Shown here: positions 6,319 through 8,964 of the stretch, in pieces
Layout: each line of letters opens with the position of its first letter
How positions within the stretch are numbered: position 1 is the first letter of the stretch
NCBI GenBank assembly: GCA_033856335.1
Contig: JAWVFG010000073.1
Location: 1 to 8,964 of the forward strand
Direction of reading: 5' to 3'
Origin: DASUPK01 sp033856335
GTDB lineage: Bacteria; Actinomycetota; Thermoleophilia; Solirubrobacterales; 70-9
DNA length: 8,964 nucleotides
The notes under the pieces: model-generated
What the model was told of the DNA's origin: nothing
What the model saw: only the letters and a program-made list of their open reading frames with translations
The model's database searches: none
Translations under genes and position numbers: made by a program

Positions 6319-6962
6319 GCTCCATGCCCTCGGTCGTGATCGTGGACGACCATGCGATCTTCCGCTCGGGAGTCAAGGCCGAGCTCGAGGGAAAGGTCGA
6401 GATCCTCGGCGAGGCGGAGTCGGTGGAGGACGCGGTCCGCGCGGTCGCTGAGCTCGAGCCCGAGGTGGTGCTTCTCGACGTCCACATGCCCGGTGGGGGA
6501 GGCGTTGAGGTGATCGGGCAGGCGATCAAGATCCGCCCACAGCAGTGCTTCCTGGCGCTGTCCGTGTCGGACGACCCGCAGGACGTGATCGCGATCGTCC
6601 GCGCGGGGGCGCGCGGTTACGTGACCAAGACGATCAGCGGTGAGGAGCTCGCGGACGCGGTGCGCCGGGTCCGCGACGGCGACGCCGTCTTCTCCCCTCG
6701 CCTCGCCGGATTCGTGCTGGACGCGTTCGCCGGCGACCTGCCGGCCGAGGAGGTCGACCCCGAGCTCGACCAGCTCACCGCCCGCGAGCGCGAGGTCCTC
6801 CGCCACATCGCCCGCGGCTACCTCTACAAGGAGATCGCCCACCGGCTCAGCATCTCGGCCAAGACGGTCGAGGCCCACGTGAGCTCCGTGTTGCGGAAAC
6901 TGCAACTGTCCAATCGCCATGAGCTCAGCCGCTGGGCGGTCAGCCGCCGGCTGGTCGACTGA
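6315..6962 (+). CDS. NarL/FixJ-family response regulator (LiaR-like)
   Basis: A 215-residue DNA-binding regulator. The receiver domain spans about 5-120, with the acidic pocket D11/D12, phosphoacceptor D55 in LLDVHMPG, S83 in the switch position, and K105 in YVTKTI. A LuxR-type helix-turn-helix spans about 152-210: LTAREREVLRHIARGYLYKE and then the recognition region ISAKTVEAHVSSVLRKL. Phosphorylation by the preceding kinase should promote dimerisation and DNA binding. The ATG at 6315 overlaps the kinase TGA (ATGA) and has a strong purine-rich AAGGGAGGAGG (6301-6311); the Met codon at 6324 is a weaker alternative. The length and all key residues are normal. Plausible targets are its own operon and envelope-maintenance genes; the divergent cyd promoter 2 kb upstream is a candidate too, but that is speculation. 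Confidence 0.95.
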   Translation: MSSMPSVVIVDDHAIFRSGVKAELEGKVEILGEAESVEDAVRAVAELEPEVVLLDVHMPGGGGVEVIGQAIKIRPQQCFLALSVSDDPQDVIAIVRAGARGYVTKTISGEELADAVRRVRDGDAVFSPRLAGFVLDAFAGDLPAEEVDPELDQLTAREREVLRHIARGYLYKEIAHRLSISAKTVEAHVSSVLRKLQLSNRHELSRWAVSRRLVD

Positions 6963-6981
6963 AAAACTCGAAAGGAACTAC

Positions 6982-7284
6982 ATGCACATCGCCGAGTTCA
7001 CGCTGCACGCCAAGCCAGGCCACTTTCAGGACGTGGCGGACATCTACTCCACCTTCGCCGCGGACTTCCTCAGCAACCAGCCGGCACTGGAGAATGTGCT
7101 GATCGTCGGCGACGAGGCGGACGGGGTGGTCCGCGGCATCGGCGTCTTCTCTGACCGGGATGCGGCCGACGCCGTCAACAGCGATCCGCAGTTCGCCGAC
7201 TTCAACGACAAGGTCGCCCCGCTCCTGGCCAGCCCGTCCGAGCGCGTCGAGCTGCAGCTGCTGCACCACTACGTCAAGGGCTAG
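6982..7284 (+). CDS. Small dimeric alpha/beta-barrel (ABM-like) protein
   Basis: A 100-residue soluble protein. The pattern beta (IAEFTLHA, 3-10), amphipathic helix (HFQDVADIYSTFAADFL, 14-30), two hairpin strands (NVLIVGDE 38-45, VVRGIGVFSD 49-58), helix (RDAADAVNSD 59-68, then FADFNDKVAPLL 71-82) and final strand (ERVELQLLHHYV 87-98) fits the ferredoxin-like half-barrel of the antibiotic biosynthesis monooxygenase superfamily. Such proteins dimerise; members include quinol-type monooxygenases, heme-degrading enzymes and sensors. His residues H2, H9, H14, H95 and H96 are visible, but no family-specific catalytic set can be assigned. The ATG at 6982 is preferred over in-frame starts upstream that would enter the regulator gene, because AAAGGA (6971-6976) lies five bases before it. 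It follows the regulator by 19 bp, so it is probably the fourth gene of the same operon. Function unproven. Confidence 0.75.
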   Translation: MHIAEFTLHAKPGHFQDVADIYSTFAADFLSNQPALENVLIVGDEADGVVRGIGVFSDRDAADAVNSDPQFADFNDKVAPLLASPSERVELQLLHHYVKG

Positions 7285-7291
7285 GCCCTAG
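7278..7291. other. Overlapping short palindromes at a tail-to-tail gene junction
   Basis: The two convergent stop codons (TAG at 7282-7284 on plus, TAG at 7290-7288 on minus) are separated by 3 bp and lie within GGGC-TAG-GCCC (7278-7288) and CTAG-GCC-CTAG (7281-7291). The arms are only 4 bp and no T-run is present, so a bidirectional terminator is unlikely by itself. No room is left for a dedicated terminator between the two operons. Confidence 0.3.
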
Positions 7292-7962
7292 AGCAGCGGA
7301 AGACCCTCGCGGAGCGAGGCGATCGCTGCGTCGGCCCCGGCCTCGAGCAGCTGTTCGACCGTGTATTCGCCGGTGGCGACCCCCACCACTCGGATGCCGG
7401 CACCGTGCCCTGCCTCGACGTCACGCGGGGTGTCCCCGCAGGAGAAGCAGCGGGCGAGATCGAGGCTGTCGCCTGAGACCAGCTTTGCCCGCTCCAAGGC
7501 CTTCTTCGTGAGCTCGGTGCGGTCTGGCGAGTCCGAGCCGTAGCCGCCGAAGGAGAAGAAGCGGTTGAGATTTGCGCGTGCCAGCTTGATGTGGGCGGCT
7601 TCCTCGACGTTGCCGGTGGTCAAGCCGAGCAGCACACCATCGTCGATCAGGTTCTCGAGCAGCTCCTCCACCCCGTCCTCGACCTTGAACCCCGGCGAAT
7701 TGGACACCTCCTCCGTGAGGTGGTGGAGGCGCCGGCGCATCAGGGCGTTGGCCTCGTCCTCGGTCGGCTCGCGCCCCAGGGCGGCCTTGAAGACCACGCG
7801 TCCCACCTCCGGATCGGGCACGCCCTTGCCGGTCACCGCCGGGACGTCGACGTCGACGTCGTGGAGCTCCTTGAAGGCGCGCTTCCAGGCCCGGTCGCTG
7901 GCGCCGCCGGTCGATATCAACGTGCCGTCGATGTCGAACAGGACGGCCTGAGTCTCAGGCAC
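7288..7962 (-). CDS. HAD-superfamily phosphatase (phosphoglycolate-phosphatase-like)
   Basis: A 224-residue HAD hydrolase of the subclass I fold. Motif I is LFDIDGTL with nucleophile D10 and general acid D12; motif II is the TTGN at 115-118; motif III is K153/K154 in LTKKALE; motif IV is GDTPRDVEAG with D177 and D181. The helical cap lies between about residues 17 and 90. These enzymes dephosphorylate small metabolites such as phosphoglycolate or sugar phosphates; the sequence does not fix the substrate. The GTG at 7962 is the only start that keeps motif I with a normal N-terminus. It overlaps the end of pgi by 8 bp, so translation is probably coupled and the substrate may be a sugar-phosphate side product. 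No clear Shine-Dalgarno is seen. A (GACGTC)3 run encodes D35-V-D-V-D-V40, a short low-complexity patch. Confidence 0.92.
   Translation of the reverse strand: MPETQAVLFDIDGTLISTGGASDRAWKRAFKELHDVDVDVPAVTGKGVPDPEVGRVVFKAALGREPTEDEANALMRRRLHHLTEEVSNSPGFKVEDGVEELLENLIDDGVLLGLTTGNVEEAAHIKLARANLNRFFSFGGYGSDSPDRTELTKKALERAKLVSGDSLDLARCFSCGDTPRDVEAGHGAGIRVVGVATGEYTVEQLLEAGADAAIASLREGLPLL
7843..7860. repeat. Three tandem GACGTC hexamers inside the HAD gene
   Basis: GACGTC is repeated three times without interruption and reads Asp-Val-Asp-Val-Asp-Val in the HAD phosphatase cap region. Unit gain or loss would keep the reading frame, so it could vary in length between strains without inactivating the gene. 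It is short enough to be chance. Confidence 0.6.
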
Positions 7963-8964
7963 GGCGGTCCCGGTAGCGGCGGATCAGCGAGTTGGTCGAG
8001 CTGTCGTGGCCGAGTTCGGGTTCCTCGGTTGCCTGGAGCTGGGGAATGATCTTCACCGCCAGCACCTTGCCCAGCTCGACCCCCCACTGATCGAAGGAGT
8101 CGATTCCCCAGATCGCGCCCTGGGTGAAGACGCTGTGCTCGTAGAGGGCGACCAGCGAGCCGAGCGTGTGCGGGTCGAGCCGCTCGGCGAGGATCACGTT
8201 CGAGGGGCGGTTGCCCTCCATCACCCGGTGGGGGACGACAGGGTCCGGAGTCCCCTCCTCGCGGACCTGTTCCGCTGTCTTGCCGAATGCCAGCGCTTCG
8301 GGCTGCGCGAAGACGTTCGACATCAACAGGTCGTGGTGATCGCCCAGCGGGTTCAGGGCCCGCATGAAGCCGATGAAGTCGCACGGAATCAGCCTCGTCC
8401 CCTGGTGGATCAGCTGGTAGAAGGAGTGCTGTCCGTTGGTGCCGGGCTCGCCCCAGAAGATCGCGCCGGTTTCGTAATCGACGCGGGCGCCGTCGAGGGT
8501 GACGTGCTTGCCGTTCGACTCCATGGTGAGCTGCTGGAGGTAGGCCGGAAAGCGGTGCAGGTACTGGTCATAGGGCAGCACGGCGACGGTTTGCGCGCCG
8601 AAGAAGTCGCCGTACCAGACGGCCAACAAGCCCATGATCGAGGGCAGGCTCTGGCCGATCGGCGTCTCGGCGAAGTGCTCGTCGACGGCGTGAAAGCCGG
8701 CCAGCATCTCTCCGAAGGCCTCGGGGCCGATCGCGAGCATCGTCGAGAGGCCGATCGCGGAGTCCATCGAGTAGCGGCCGCCGACCCAGTCCCAGAAGCC
8801 GAACATGTTGTCGGTGTCGATCCCGAACTTCGAGACACCCTCGGCGTTGGTCGAGACGGCGACGAAGTGCTTGGCGACGGCGTCCTCTGAGCCCAGCTTC
8901 GCCAGCGCCCAGTCGCGGGCGGTCTTGGCGTTGGTCATCGTCTCGAGCGTCGTGAAGGTCTTCG
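7955..8964 (-). CDS. pgi: Glucose-6-phosphate isomerase, C-terminal two thirds (enters from the right edge)
   Basis: Interconverts glucose-6-phosphate and fructose-6-phosphate in the cytoplasm. The reading frame is open through the right edge: the first visible residues are KTFTTLETMTNA, the family's conserved S-K-T-F-T-T-x-E-T-M-T-N motif, so roughly the first 200 residues are outside the window and the Met of MTNAK is internal, not the start. Counting from that Met: WVGGRYSMDSAIGL (51-64) is family signature 1; WGEPGTNGQHSFYQLIHQG (162-180) carries the catalytic Glu (E164); LGDHHDLLMSN (198-208) carries the catalytic His; GAIWGIDSFDQWGVELGK (274-291) is signature 2 with the catalytic Lys K291. 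The C-terminus DSSTNSLIRRYR is typical, so nothing is truncated at that end. The downstream HAD gene overlaps its stop by 8 bp. Confidence 0.97.
   Translation of the reverse strand, partial: KTFTTLETMTNAKTARDWALAKLGSEDAVAKHFVAVSTNAEGVSKFGIDTDNMFGFWDWVGGRYSMDSAIGLSTMLAIGPEAFGEMLAGFHAVDEHFAETPIGQSLPSIMGLLAVWYGDFFGAQTVAVLPYDQYLHRFPAYLQQLTMESNGKHVTLDGARVDYETGAIFWGEPGTNGQHSFYQLIHQGTRLIPCDFIGFMRALNPLGDHHDLLMSNVFAQPEALAFGKTAEQVREEGTPDPVVPHRVMEGNRPSNVILAERLDPHTLGSLVALYEHSVFTQGAIWGIDSFDQWGVELGKVLAVKIIPQLQATEEPELGHDSSTNSLIRRYRDRRA

Noticed and set aside
5223..6920. A 565-codon minus-strand open frame opposite the kinase and regulator.
   Set aside because: It is antisense to well-supported two-component genes and the translation shows no domain.
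6919..6981. An upstream start for the ABM-like gene.
   Set aside because: It would overlap the response regulator by 44 bp, while the ATG at 6982 has AAAGGA at the right distance and begins directly with the first beta-strand.
8006..8890. A 294-codon plus-strand open frame opposite pgi.
   Set aside because: It is antisense to glucose-6-phosphate isomerase, whose catalytic motifs are all present.
1..8964. Mobile element, CRISPR array, tRNA, riboswitch or phage remnant.
   Set aside because: No transposase, integrase, regularly spaced repeats, tRNA-like cloverleaf or long inverted repeats were seen, and base composition looks even across the window.

Overview
The window is GC-rich, gene-dense bacterial DNA with short intergenic gaps, several 4-bp start/stop overlaps and two GTG starts. 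Together with the gene content (a bd oxidase with a short Q-loop, a PspC/toastrack protein next to a two-component system, and an apparently leaderless TAnnnT promoter) this suggests a high-GC actinobacterium. Thermoleophilia or Solirubrobacterales is my best guess, but the window has no rRNA or marker gene to fix the taxon. I see no tRNA, rRNA, CRISPR array, insertion sequence or phage gene, so this looks like ordinary chromosome.

Positions 1-4274 (minus strand, read right to left) form one tight run of genes: a 53-residue Cys/His protein, cydA, cydB, a sphingosine-1-phosphate-lyase-like PLP enzyme, and the N-terminus of an FGGY sugar kinase that leaves the window at base 1. CydA and CydB make a cytochrome bd quinol oxidase. 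The lyase and kinase follow with their own Shine-Dalgarno sites and may be a separate metabolic pair.

Positions 4275-4360 are an 86-bp divergent intergenic region with a 10-bp GC palindrome next to a candidate leaderless promoter. To its right, on the plus strand (4361-7284), is a four-gene operon: a PspC-toastrack (LiaF-like) membrane protein, a LiaS/NarL-type histidine kinase, a NarL/FixJ response regulator, and a small dimeric alpha/beta-barrel (ABM-like) protein. The first three genes are joined by 4-bp overlaps in the order F-S-R seen in Firmicute LiaFSR envelope-stress systems, so I read this as an actinobacterial envelope-stress signalling module.

Positions 7288-8964 (minus strand) hold the C-terminal two thirds of glucose-6-phosphate isomerase (pgi, entering from the right edge), overlapped by 8 bp by a HAD-family phosphatase that runs tail-to-tail into the ABM-like gene with only 3 bp between stop codons.

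Nothing here is an obviously new system. The points most worth a second look are the S1P-lyase-like enzyme with its kinase neighbour, the small Cys/His protein fused into the cyd operon, the Cys/His cluster in the CydA Q-loop, and the LiaFSR-like operon with an added ABM-like gene.
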